Assembly: GCA_030425805.1 (NCBI GenBank)
Contig: JAUHZC010000001.1
Span: 186,001 to 250,000, forward strand
Length of the DNA: 64,000 nt
Direction of reading: 5' to 3'
Source: Alphaproteobacteria bacterium
GTDB taxonomy: Bacteria; Pseudomonadota; Alphaproteobacteria; JAUHZC01
Positions 57,013 through 64,000 of the stretch are shown here, one piece after another. Positions within the stretch are counted from its first letter, which is position 1. Each line of letters opens with the position of its first letter. Below the pieces are notes generated by a model that ran no database searches, was not told where the DNA came from, and was given only the letters and a program-made list of their open reading frames with translations. The translations under genes and the position numbers were made by a program.

Positions 57013-57549
57013 ATGCCTCAACTTGATATCTCAACCTATAGCTCCCAACTGTTTTGGCTTTTTGTCACCTTTGTGGGGCTTTACCTCTATTTATCCCGCT
57101 CTGTGATTCCGAAGATCCAAAAAATTCGGGATTCACGTTGGGAAGCGATTGAAGGTAAAACAGAGCGTATGGACTCTTTAAAACAACGAACAAACGACCT
57201 CAAAGAAGAGCTTAATGTACTCCTGGTAACAGAGCGTGGCAAAGCCCATCAGCAACTTCATGAAACCCACCATACCACCCGTGCTGAATTGCGGCAGAAG
57301 CAAGATGCTTTTTTGCAAAAGCTTTCCGTACAATTGAAAGAAACCGAAGAGAAACTTTCAAAACAGCATCAGCAAGCCCAGTCCCACCTTCAAACACTGC
57401 AAACTGAGATGGCAATGGAAATTCTCAGAAAAATCCTTGGGGCTCAAGCTCCAGTTGATCAGTGGAAATCGGAGATTGAAGCTGAGATTTCTGCAACAAC
57501 GCTCTCCTCTCAAACACCCTCTTCAAAAAAGGTGACGACATGGGTTTGA
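57013..57549 (+). CDS. atpG: F0F1 ATP synthase subunit b'
   Basis: Peripheral stalk subunit. 178 residues: one N-terminal membrane helix (SQLFWLFVTFVGLYLYLS) then a long, charged, Gln-rich coiled coil. The first of two b-type genes, the b' form typical of alphaproteobacteria and cyanobacteria, recognised by position and by the start QLDISTYSSQLFWL. The gene symbol follows b' usage and may be given as atpF' or atpX. Its 3' end overlaps the next b gene by ten bases. Confidence 0.9.
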   Translation: MPQLDISTYSSQLFWLFVTFVGLYLYLSRSVIPKIQKIRDSRWEAIEGKTERMDSLKQRTNDLKEELNVLLVTERGKAHQQLHETHHTTRAELRQKQDAFLQKLSVQLKETEEKLSKQHQQAQSHLQTLQTEMAMEILRKILGAQAPVDQWKSEIEAEISATTLSSQTPSSKKVTTWV

Positions 57550-58028
57550 GCACTATTTTTTCTTCTCCGTACACCAGCCTATGGGCGTCTTTCCTTATTT
57601 GTGCCTGGGGAATCAAGAAGTATGCTTGGCCTACCATCAAGAACATGATTGAGGAAAAACAAAACTCCATTAGCACCCAGCTTGATGATGCTGAAGCTCA
57701 ACTCCAAACAGCAAAAGAAGACTGGGAGCATATGCAGCACCAAGAGCGCGATATTGAGGAGCAGATTCTTGCGATTCAAATGCACGCGAAGGAGGAAATT
57801 TCTCAAATCAAAGCCGAAACAGAGGAAGAATTGGAGCGCCTTCTCACTGTCCAAAAGATTCGTTGCCAGCAAGCAATTAAGAATCTAGAGCAATCTGCAA
57901 AAAAGGATATTGAAAAGCAGATTCTCTCAGGAGCCCTAATTGCAGCAGAAGCTGTATTGAAAAAGAAGATGACTCCCCAACTCCAAGCCACTGTTTTTGA
58001 AGAGAACCTCAAGAAGCTCGCAGCCTAG
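57540..58028 (+). CDS. atpF: F0F1 ATP synthase subunit b
   Basis: Second peripheral stalk subunit that pairs with b'. 162 residues. The N-terminal segment (SLWASFLICAWGIKKYAWP) is the membrane part, shorter than usual, followed by a coiled coil (EEKQNSISTQLDDAEAQLQT onward). It overlaps the b' gene by ten bases and closes the F0 operon; a family A repeat follows 15 bases later. Confidence 0.93.
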   Translation: MGLSTIFSSPYTSLWASFLICAWGIKKYAWPTIKNMIEEKQNSISTQLDDAEAQLQTAKEDWEHMQHQERDIEEQILAIQMHAKEEISQIKAETEEELERLLTVQKIRCQQAIKNLEQSAKKDIEKQILSGALIAAEAVLKKKMTPQLQATVFEENLKKLAA

Positions 58029-58042
58029 ATTTTGACTTCATG

Positions 58043-58079
58043 CTGCCATCGCGAGCCCGAAGGGACATGGCGATCTATA
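58043..58079. repeat. Family A repeat after atpF
   Basis: GCCATCGCGAGCCCGAAGGG with ACATGGCGATCTATAG is a compact palindrome located between the F0 operon and the convergent 58092 gene. It could fold in the 3' end of the atp message. Confidence 0.75.
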
Positions 58080-58091
58080 GTCATCAGAAAA

Positions 58092-58706
58092 TCAGCCCTC
58101 ACGATCATAATGGAGAGTGGCTCCAGCAAGTCCTCCTCGACTCTTCTGTTGAGAATCAAGTATTCCTTTCAAAGCCTCAATATCTTCAGGGTCAACCCCT
58201 GGAAAAGGGTCTTCCCCCTTCCGCCTACAAAATTCTATATAGCCTTGGACAGTGCAATCTTCTGGAGCTTCTAGAGAGGATAAGTATCGAGAATAAGAAG
58301 CCAAGCAATATCCCAGGTAGGACGTCATACATAAAGATAAAGCAAGAATCATGCTGTGAGATTCACTCCCTAAGTAAAGCTCAAAACCGGATAGGCCTGA
58401 GATAACCCCGGATCCTAGAAACACAGCTCCACTTGCGACCCTATTTCTGCTTACTTCTTTTCTGCGAAAGTAAGATTCTATACCTGGCCACCACATCAAG
58501 GTAGCCCTCTCAAGCCCAGAGCCTGTTGGAAAAGTATGGGTTGTGGTTTCCTCATTTCCGGTTGTCGGGCTATGGGTTGTAAGCGTGAGTGTTGTTAGGG
58601 CGCGCATTCCTCGAGCAGCGCTTCTCGCAAAATGCCGGCCGCACAGCGCAGCTTCACAAGTGGTAAAATTAAAAACAAACACGAGCAAAATAAGAATGTA
58701 TTTCAT
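58092..58706 (-). CDS. Exported membrane protein of unknown function
   Basis: Not recognised; 204 residues, GGGGGAGG ribosome binding site. Signal peptide MKYILILLVFVFNFTTCEA. Thr-rich region (TTLTLTTHSPTTGNEETTTH), then two likely membrane helices (VASGAVFLGSGVISGLSGFE and SMILALSLCMTSYLGYCLAS). A polar end with two Cys follows (DCTVQGYIEFCRRKG). Similar layout (signal, then short hydrophobic segments) to the 43388 and 59799 products, though I see no clear sequence match. Confidence 0.75.
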   Translation of the reverse strand: MKYILILLVFVFNFTTCEAALCGRHFARSAARGMRALTTLTLTTHSPTTGNEETTTHTFPTGSGLERATLMWWPGIESYFRRKEVSRNRVASGAVFLGSGVISGLSGFELYLGSESHSMILALSLCMTSYLGYCLASYSRYLSSLEAPEDCTVQGYIEFCRRKGEDPFPGVDPEDIEALKGILDSQQKSRGGLAGATLHYDREG

Positions 58707-58888
58707 ACGCCTCCCCCAAGTATGAATATTATCATTCTGTATCTTTTATTGACGATCTACAATAATTTCATAAAAAAATCAAAATAAGGACCTTCATTAA
58801 AATCAGCCCTCAATCAAAAACAGTAATTATTTTATTGATATTTTTGACATTATTATGTAAAAAAAGAATCTAAAATCTTGGAATTAAA

Positions 58889-59191
58889 ATGATTCGTTTT
58901 TCTGTTTTCACATTTTTACTAATGACATCTATCGTTTTTGCTGCTGACGGTGGTGAAGCGCCACGGATAATCCATGGCACAGAAACTAGGGTTACCGAAT
59001 TTGGCGTTTGCCATAACCCAGAAGAAGACTATGGTCCTTGTTTTGATTTACCTGTTGAGGACAGACCAGGTGTTACAGTGGTTGATGGCAGAACCATCAT
59101 CCTCACAGCACCTGCACCTGCAACCGCCACACCTACAGAAGAAGGAGCGGGAGCCGCGGCATCAACAGCAAAAGCCCCTAAAAAGAAGTAA
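58889..59191 (+). CDS. Small secreted protein of unknown function
   Basis: Not recognised; 100 residues. Signal peptide MIRFSVFTFLLMTSIVFAA. The mature core is about 50 residues with two Cys (FGVCHNPEEDYGPCFDLPVE) that could bond. The tail is Pro/Ala/Thr-rich and ends in Lys (TAKAPKKK). The low-complexity Ala-rich tail resembles larger exported proteins in this window. TTGACA and TTGATA boxes lie in the AT-rich stretch upstream, but no well-spaced -10 is clear. Confidence 0.68.
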   Translation: MIRFSVFTFLLMTSIVFAADGGEAPRIIHGTETRVTEFGVCHNPEEDYGPCFDLPVEDRPGVTVVDGRTIILTAPAPATATPTEEGAGAAASTAKAPKKK

Positions 59192-59313
59192 TCTCTCTAA
59201 ATACACTTGTCTCTGTACATTTGAGGGCCTTGAAAGGCTCTCATGCTTTTAGGGTCATCTTGCTTTTCTAAAAGAAAAAGCCTACTTAACTTACAGGATT
59301 AGGTGTGATTCAA

Positions 59314-59790
59314 ATGCGACGATTTTATAAAGCAAGTCTGGTTTTCTTTTTTTTGTGTAGTTCTGCTTTTGCTGCTGTAGCTGAGGATCCATTCGACAAC
59401 GTGTATGTCGGAGAAACTACCCTCTCAGAAGTTCTCAGGATGGAAAAATCTGATCTTACAACTTTTTGTTACAATCAGCTCGGAGAAGGCAAGTACGCTG
59501 TTTTTCTTTTGCTCCTTAAAGATCACCCTGAACTAAGAGGTGGATCTGAATTAGCCGTCCGCTCCAGGGCGATAATTCCGGCTTTCATTGAAGAATCTGG
59601 AGGGGTGAGCATTCCCTTTAAAACACTCTATGATGGACTCTGCAGGGCGGATCCAGAGTTAAAAACAGACATTGAAAACAAACTCATTTTCATCTGGTAT
59701 CTCATGAAAGCAGATATATTTTTATGCAGGATCCCAAGTCGCCTTCTTGAGTGGTACAATGGAGACGATGAATCCCCTCACGAGGAATAG
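59314..59790 (+). CDS. Secreted helical protein of unknown function
   Basis: Not recognised; 158 residues from the ATG at 59314 (a GTG at 59305 would add three). Signal peptide MRRFYKASLVFFFLCSSAFA. The mature part is helical and acidic (TLSEVLRMEKSDLTTFCYNQ, LLLLKDHPELRGGSELAVRS). It ends with a hydrophobic, Cys-containing helix (IFIWYLMKADIFLCRIPSRL) and an acidic tip. No low-complexity tail. It ends eight bases before the convergent 59799 gene. Confidence 0.75.
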   Translation: MRRFYKASLVFFFLCSSAFAAVAEDPFDNVYVGETTLSEVLRMEKSDLTTFCYNQLGEGKYAVFLLLLKDHPELRGGSELAVRSRAIIPAFIEESGGVSIPFKTLYDGLCRADPELKTDIENKLIFIWYLMKADIFLCRIPSRLLEWYNGDDESPHEE

Positions 59791-59798
59791 TCTCTCCT

Positions 59799-60503
59799 TC
59801 AAGAACTGGTAGATGCCAAAGCGTCCAAAATATCCCTTAGAGGGCGCTGTTTGGTGACATCGTGCGTGACAAATTCCTGAAGAGCTTCACCAATCCTCAC
59901 AGCATATATTGGGGACATGAGAACGGCTTCCCGCACATGACGGTTTCGGGTTGATTCATCACCAGGAAAAAGTGTTGCTGTCTCAACAACAGTCCCACGG
60001 GGCTCCACAAGCCAAAGTTGATCCGGATATTTAACAGCAATAAGGGGAAGCAGGCGAGAACCGTTTAAACCAACAAGGCTAAAGTGCGCTGCTTTTTGAA
60101 CACCTTTTGCTGTTGTAAGTCCTGCGGTGAGTCCGAGGAGCGCCCAAATTCCATCCCTCCGCCGAACAGCCTCTCGCCATCCAAAACAGGTAATTGCAGC
60201 TGTTGAAACAAGAGGAGCCGCCCAAGATACTGCCTCCATATCGTCATCAACTTTATCAATTTCTTTCAATACAGCTTCACAGGCTTCTTTTAGGGCTGTA
60301 GCTAGCGCATCTGAAAAAATGCCTTCCTTATCTTTTTCTCTGAATGCTTTAAGAAAGGCTGCGACAGCTGATAGTCCTTCTTCCTGCTTGCTTGACATCA
60401 GTTGAGTGAATAAATGCTCTTCATCCTCAAGCGCAGGAGCAAAAGCACTGAAGGCCTGTGCTGAGCAAAAAAAGCCTAGAACAAGGAATATAAAATTTTT
60501 CAT
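59799..60503 (-). CDS. Exported membrane protein of unknown function
   Basis: Not recognised; 234 residues from the ATG at 60503, preceded by GGGAGG. Signal peptide MKNFIFLVLGFFCSAQAFSA. Helical acidic region (about 25-85), two hydrophobic segments (AAPLVSTAAITCFGW and IWALLGLTAGLTTAKGV), and a soluble end with LPLIAVKYPDQLWLVEPRG. A topology with two membrane passes after a cleaved signal fits. Function unknown. Confidence 0.76.
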   Translation of the reverse strand: MKNFIFLVLGFFCSAQAFSAFAPALEDEEHLFTQLMSSKQEEGLSAVAAFLKAFREKDKEGIFSDALATALKEACEAVLKEIDKVDDDMEAVSWAAPLVSTAAITCFGWREAVRRRDGIWALLGLTAGLTTAKGVQKAAHFSLVGLNGSRLLPLIAVKYPDQLWLVEPRGTVVETATLFPGDESTRNRHVREAVLMSPIYAVRIGEALQEFVTHDVTKQRPLRDILDALASTSS

Positions 60504-60572
60504 AACACAGCCTCCCAAAAATTATTTCTTTCAGGATAGCGTGAGGTCTTAAGACGAGAAAGGTTTAATTGG

Positions 60573-60845
60573 CTATTTTTTCACCAAGCTCAGATGGCGT
60601 TTATTTCCGCCTTCTTCACTGCGCACTTGGATATTTTCTTCTTCAGCCTTACCGAGCATTCGCTCTTCAATTTGGTCCATCATCTCAGGATGATTCAGGA
60701 TGTACATGAGTATTGCAGTGGTCACCACATGCTCCCCGCCCTCAGAGATAATATCCTCGTTTGGAAGAGATACCTCATAACTCCCATCGGATTTAAGCAC
60801 GATGACTGTATCAGAACTACAAACTTCTAAGTTACTATGAGACAC
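60573..60845 (-). CDS. Small cytosolic protein of unknown function
   Basis: Not recognised; 90 residues starting at GTG with GGGG five bases upstream. No signal peptide, unlike its neighbours. The first part looks like a beta hairpin (DTVIVLKSDGSYEVSLPNED), then a helix (VVTTAILMYILNHPEMMDQI) and a charged end. The DGSYEV layout resembles small regulatory or structural proteins, but I cannot name a family. Upstream of the divergent rpmI. Confidence 0.6.
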   Translation of the reverse strand: MSHSNLEVCSSDTVIVLKSDGSYEVSLPNEDIISEGGEHVVTTAILMYILNHPEMMDQIEERMLGKAEEENIQVRSEEGGNKRHLSLVKK

Positions 60846-61072
60846 CTTTACCCCTGTTTCAGCACATTACTATAATAATAGAATAATAGGCACAGAGCAG
60901 AACACAAGGACTAAAAACAAAATCTTGCAAATTATTATCAAAGCCCGTATAAAGAAGTTGTCTGCTTTGCTTGACATAATTTATGGAAAACAAAGTGTTA
61001 GTCGCTCTCCGGGCACGGACATGCCTTGTTGAGCTTTTTTGTGTTCACACAAACATTTTTTAAGGAGTTGAA

Positions 61073-61273
61073 ATGTCCAAGTTAAAAACGAAGAGTTCCG
61101 CGAAGAAGCGGTTCCGGATTACATCCAACGGAAAAGTCATGGCCCCTAACGCTTTCAAGCGTCACAACCTGCGCAAGCGCTCTCAGAAAATGAAGCGTAC
61201 AGCTCGGGGAACTGTAGCCCTTTCTGCTGCAGACGGTCGTATTGTTAAAAAATACATGCCTCATGCCCGCTAA
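61073..61273 (+). CDS. rpmI: 50S ribosomal protein L35
   Basis: 66-residue basic protein of the large subunit: KLKTKSSAKKRFRITSNGKV, then the KRHNLRKRSQKMKR motif. AAGGAG ribosome binding site. It heads rpmI-rplT; infC, often upstream, is not here. The 227-base leader (60846-61072) contains a TTGACA at 60971 but no clear -10, and a GC-rich segment that could fold; L20 autoregulation is known elsewhere but not shown here. Confidence 0.97.
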   Translation: MSKLKTKSSAKKRFRITSNGKVMAPNAFKRHNLRKRSQKMKRTARGTVALSAADGRIVKKYMPHAR

Positions 61274-61315
61274 GGCCAGGTCATTTTAATTTTTCAGAGA
61301 TAAGGAACCAAATCA

Positions 61316-61675
61316 ATGACACGCGCAACTACTGCAGTGCCTTCACGGGCAAGAAGAAAAAAAATCGTCAAGATGGCCTCCGGCTACCGGGGACGTGGAA
61401 AGAACTGTTTCCGCGTTGCCAAGCAACGGGTTGAAAAAGGCCTTCAATACCAATATCGGGATCGTCGGGTTCGCAAGCGCGAATTCCGCAAGCTCTGGAT
61501 CCAACGGATCAACGCAGCAGCACGTCTTCACGGCATGCCTTACTCCCAGTTCATGAGCGGCGTTATTAAGGCCGGCCTGAACTTGGATCGTAAAGTGCTT
61601 TCTGATCTTGCGATTCACGAGCCAAAAGCTTTCGAAGCTGTTGCAGCAAAGGCAAAAGCAGCTCTTACAGCCTAA
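61316..61675 (+). CDS. rplT: 50S ribosomal protein L20
   Basis: Early assembly protein of the large subunit that binds 23S rRNA; in other bacteria it also represses its own operon. 119 residues with the long basic N-terminal extension ([20 protein letters not shown]) and the C-terminal domain [20 protein letters not shown]. It follows rpmI by 42 bases and is closed by a strong terminator. Confidence 0.98.
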   Translation: MTRATTAVPSRARRKKIVKMASGYRGRGKNCFRVAKQRVEKGLQYQYRDRRVRKREFRKLWIQRINAAARLHGMPYSQFMSGVIKAGLNLDRKVLSDLAIHEPKAFEAVAAKAKAALTA

Positions 61676-61703
61676 GCTTTCCTAACGATTTATATTCGTT
61701 GTC

Positions 61704-61735
61704 AAAAACCACTGTATTTTGCAGTGGTTTTTTTT
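61704..61735 (+). terminator. Rho-independent terminator of rpmI-rplT
   Basis: AAAAACCACTG (61704-61714) pairs perfectly with CAGTGGTTTTT (61722-61732) around a seven-base loop and runs into a T tract. It begins 28 bases after the rplT stop. Confidence 0.93.
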
Positions 61736-61776
61736 GTATTGAAAAATAGAAATAAAATTCTATTTACAACCCCAAG

Positions 61777-62289
61777 ATGAAAATTCATAAGTTATTTATT
61801 TTAATATTCACAATATTTTTCTCAACCTATAGTTGGGGAGCGCAGGCAGCAGCAAGTGCGGCTGCAATGCCAGATCCTGCTGCAGCTGCCAGTGCCTCTG
61901 CAGGAGCTAGTGCAGGGGCCGATACAGTTACTACAATACAAAGGCTAGTTCAAAACATCTGGAAAAATCAAGAAAGGGCTCTCGAAATTGGGATCCATTG
62001 TACTACTGCCAGGCCCCCTTCCCCTCGAAGATTTGCCTTCAGAGGAATCAGACGCCTAGAGCGTGTCCGTGTTGTTCGTGCACAAACTCTTGATGTTGAC
62101 AACCCCGACCATAATCCTGACCTTATGCCCTCAGAAGCCCTAGCTGAAGATGTTCATGCATATATTACCGGAGTCAGAGAGTGGCTCGCTGAAGGAAATG
62201 AACCTTACAATCCTGGCTTAATTGAGGCAGGTTGTGCAATGCTGCAGGAAAAACAGCTCTTACGGCCCAGGATGCCAAAGCAGCCATAA
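61777..62289 (+). CDS. Secreted protein of unknown function, N-terminal fragment of a frameshifted gene
   Basis: Not recognised; 170 residues. Signal peptide MKIHKLFILIFTIFFSTYSW then GAQ, an Ala/Ser-rich linker (about 25-48), and a helical region. It overlaps the next frame (62232-63860) by 58 bases. That frame lacks any plausible start or signal peptide, and it carries the Ala/Ser tail that would be expected at the end of this protein. One extra A in the five-A tract at 62249-62253 would join the two into one 694-residue exported protein. So the true gene is probably 61777-63860 with a single-base deletion, real or from sequencing. Confidence 0.75.
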   Translation: MKIHKLFILIFTIFFSTYSWGAQAAASAAAMPDPAAAASASAGASAGADTVTTIQRLVQNIWKNQERALEIGIHCTTARPPSPRRFAFRGIRRLERVRVVRAQTLDVDNPDHNPDLMPSEALAEDVHAYITGVREWLAEGNEPYNPGLIEAGCAMLQEKQLLRPRMPKQP

Positions 62290-63860
62290 GGATGATTCAA
62301 ACTGGCCTCCACAGGCCCACGACTGTTGTCGAGGATGACCTAGGGCACTTCCCACACCTTCCCACCCTCAACGAAGCGCGCATCTTTTTTCCTGAAAGAC
62401 TTGGAATTTTACCACCAAGAGCGACACACTCTTCTCCAGCAGAAAAGCTAGCATGGGAAATTTTGGTAAGCACCGTTGGATATAGCCTGAGGCGCTCCGA
62501 TATCCTGGCTGAAGAAATTCTCGGCACCTATACTCTTTGTATCCTAACCTTAGCAGGCCATGGAACAATCTCCTCAAGTTTTAAAATCGAAGATGTCCAT
62601 GGTCTCCCATTCGATCCTGCCGGACAAACACATCATGATAAATATCACTGGTATGAATCCTTGGGGACAAATGCCATGCGCTGGATTCAAGTTGCCCTTG
62701 CCAATAGAATTAGGGAAACGGGCACGCATACAATGGCCGAGCATCATGCAGCTCTTATTCACATACTTCAAAACTATGTTGCTTACCAAGAGGTTATGAT
62801 TACTCTCCTTAGGCATACGACTGACTTTTGGAAAGCCGGGAATACCGATAAATTTACGTTCTGGGCTGCCAATCTTTTTGATCTAACTCATGAAAACACT
62901 TGTAGAATTCTCCTTGAGGCACCTCTAGAACAAATGCTGTTCCAGCTCTTTAGGGACCCTGTTAACACAAGTGCACTAACCAACTGTAGAGGCGCTCCTT
63001 CAGCTCTACCTTTAGCAGTTGAACTCTCAGAATATAAGGTGACCCACCCAGAATTTGGAGAAGGGGACCGAGGAACCCTTGCCGCCTCTATGGAGTGGGT
63101 CAAAATACTTCTTGCAAGGCATCTTGGTGTAGACTCCAGACATATTGAACTTTCTAGGGTTATGGATCTCAGTGGAGCCGAGTGGCAAATTTTTTATACT
63201 CGTAAAGATAAGAATCCAACTGAGCTACAATCTTTAAGGATTTATTCCCCTAAAACTACAGAACGAAGAAAGAAGTTTGGTGAGCTGCACCGAGATTTAT
63301 TCGGACCTCTCTTCAGAGGTGAAATTGAAGAACTAGCGCACTGCACGTCGTGGCGCCTTCGTCGCTCATGGGCAAGTCATGCTTTTGTACTTTTTGTGGC
63401 CCCTCCCTTTATTGAAAGAATTGCTGACCTTTCCAGTGTTGACATAGGAGAGGAGGAAGAGGAAGAGGAAGAAGAGCATGATGACAGAGAAAGCCTTGGA
63501 TTATACGCCCCTATAGCTCCCCCACAAACCCTCCCAGGTAAATTGAGAGAGGCGATTTTTGCTTTATCCCGTGTCCCAGAAGGGTTTGATGCCGTTTTTT
63601 TGTCACCTGGAGATAAGGAATCTGTCCGCTTGTTGAGGTCTCAAATTGAGATTGCAAATATCCGTCTTTCTTCTGTTAACGACAATGATTACGAATTTCC
63701 AGAAGTTCATAGAAGAGAATGTAAAGAGTTAATAGAGGCTGTACAAACAATGCTGCGATTGGGTCACGATTATCCTTCTCCATTTCCTCCTCGTGGAGAG
63801 GCTGGAGCCTCTACTTCTGGGAGAGCGGCGGCAGCCAGCGCCTCTGCAGCCCTTGCCTAA
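62232..63860 (+). CDS. Secreted protein of unknown function, C-terminal part of a frameshifted gene
   Basis: Not recognised. The frame from 62232 gives 542 residues if counted from a TTG, but there is no ribosome binding site or signal peptide. The natural reading is a continuation of the 61777 gene after a shift near 62249-62253. The protein is largely helical with several Cys and His. A Glu run follows SVDIGEEEEEEEEEHDDRE. The tail is low complexity (GASTSGRAAAASASAALA), like the 14787 and 8469 products. No enzyme motif was seen. Its stop is one base from the convergent partial gene at the right edge. Confidence 0.75.
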   Translation: MCNAAGKTALTAQDAKAAIRMIQTGLHRPTTVVEDDLGHFPHLPTLNEARIFFPERLGILPPRATHSSPAEKLAWEILVSTVGYSLRRSDILAEEILGTYTLCILTLAGHGTISSSFKIEDVHGLPFDPAGQTHHDKYHWYESLGTNAMRWIQVALANRIRETGTHTMAEHHAALIHILQNYVAYQEVMITLLRHTTDFWKAGNTDKFTFWAANLFDLTHENTCRILLEAPLEQMLFQLFRDPVNTSALTNCRGAPSALPLAVELSEYKVTHPEFGEGDRGTLAASMEWVKILLARHLGVDSRHIELSRVMDLSGAEWQIFYTRKDKNPTELQSLRIYSPKTTERRKKFGELHRDLFGPLFRGEIEELAHCTSWRLRRSWASHAFVLFVAPPFIERIADLSSVDIGEEEEEEEEEHDDRESLGLYAPIAPPQTLPGKLREAIFALSRVPEGFDAVFLSPGDKESVRLLRSQIEIANIRLSSVNDNDYEFPEVHRRECKELIEAVQTMLRLGHDYPSPFPPRGEAGASTSGRAAAASASAALA

Positions 63861-63861
63861 A

Positions 63862-64000
63862 CTATAGCTTTTCCTGAAGGCGATTTAAGCTCAGGCGGCC
63901 TTGGAGAAAATCAAAATCTGCCTGATCCCAAGAGGTAAACTGCTCACTACAGCTAAAGCGGAAGCGGCCGTCTTTATTCCGGCATAAACATTGAGCACAA
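63862..64000 (-). CDS. C-terminal end of an unknown protein (runs off right edge)
   Basis: Forty-five codons of open frame on the minus strand down to a TAG at 63862-63864. The residues are CAQCLCRNKDGRFRFSCSEQ and FTSWDQADFDFLQGRLSLNR. The CxxCxC spacing suggests a metal or disulfide site, but the family cannot be told from this piece. The convergent layout with the preceding gene, separated by one base, supports it being a real gene end. Confidence 0.55.
   Translation of the reverse strand, partial: CAQCLCRNKDGRFRFSCSEQFTSWDQADFDFLQGRLSLNRLQEKL

Overview
The window reads as chromosomal DNA of a host-associated alphaproteobacterium, most likely in or near the Holosporales/Rickettsiales-like intracellular lineages (inference). 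The signs are a CtrA response regulator, an F0 ATP synthase operon with separate b' and b genes and no F1 genes, the lgt-midA and recN-ligA pairs, a lone gene-transfer-agent-type terminase, many dispersed palindromic repeats of the kind common in endosymbiont genomes, and an unusually large set of small Sec-exported proteins of unknown function. No rRNA, tRNA, insertion sequence or CRISPR array was seen.

Layout. 1-5.5 kb (minus strand): envelope biogenesis, with a parvulin foldase, rseP, bamA, ompH/skp and the start of lpxD. 5.7-8.4 kb: secA. 8.5-16.1 kb: three unknown secreted proteins around a NUDIX hydrolase and a tkt-gap carbon-metabolism pair. 16.3-23.4 kb: photolyase, serC, recN-ligA and rppH. 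23.5-32.1 kb: an accessory stretch with secreted proteins, repeat clusters, an orphan terminase and a binding-protein/TRIC channel fusion. 32.1-38.2 kb: an RND efflux pump with its adaptor, a secreted Sel1 protein and a two-gene YeeE/YedE transporter. 38.3-43.8 kb: a decayed Fic gene, an ABC exporter, yaaA, a lipoprotein and a TetR regulator. 43.9-49.4 kb: ctrA with two co-directional paralogous unknown genes directly downstream, then a tricorn-type protease. 50.9-55.3 kb: midA-lgt-hldD and ubiE-TSUP. 56-58 kb: atpB-E-F'-F. 58-64 kb: more secreted proteins, rpmI-rplT, and a large secreted-protein gene apparently broken by a one-base frameshift.

How it fits together. The housekeeping part supports outer-membrane assembly (SecA, Skp, parvulin, BamA, LpxD, HldD, Lgt) and energy metabolism. 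Between these genes lie about twenty genes whose products start with Sec signal peptides and often contain Ala/Gly/Ser-rich or acidic low-complexity tails. They are scattered singly and often border repeat elements. This looks like a lineage-specific secretome, possibly periplasmic or host-directed. The three observations I would follow first are the ctrA-linked paralogue pair (43909-45148), the recurring short helix-turn-helix-like motif in the exported proteins, and the SBP-TRIC fusion.
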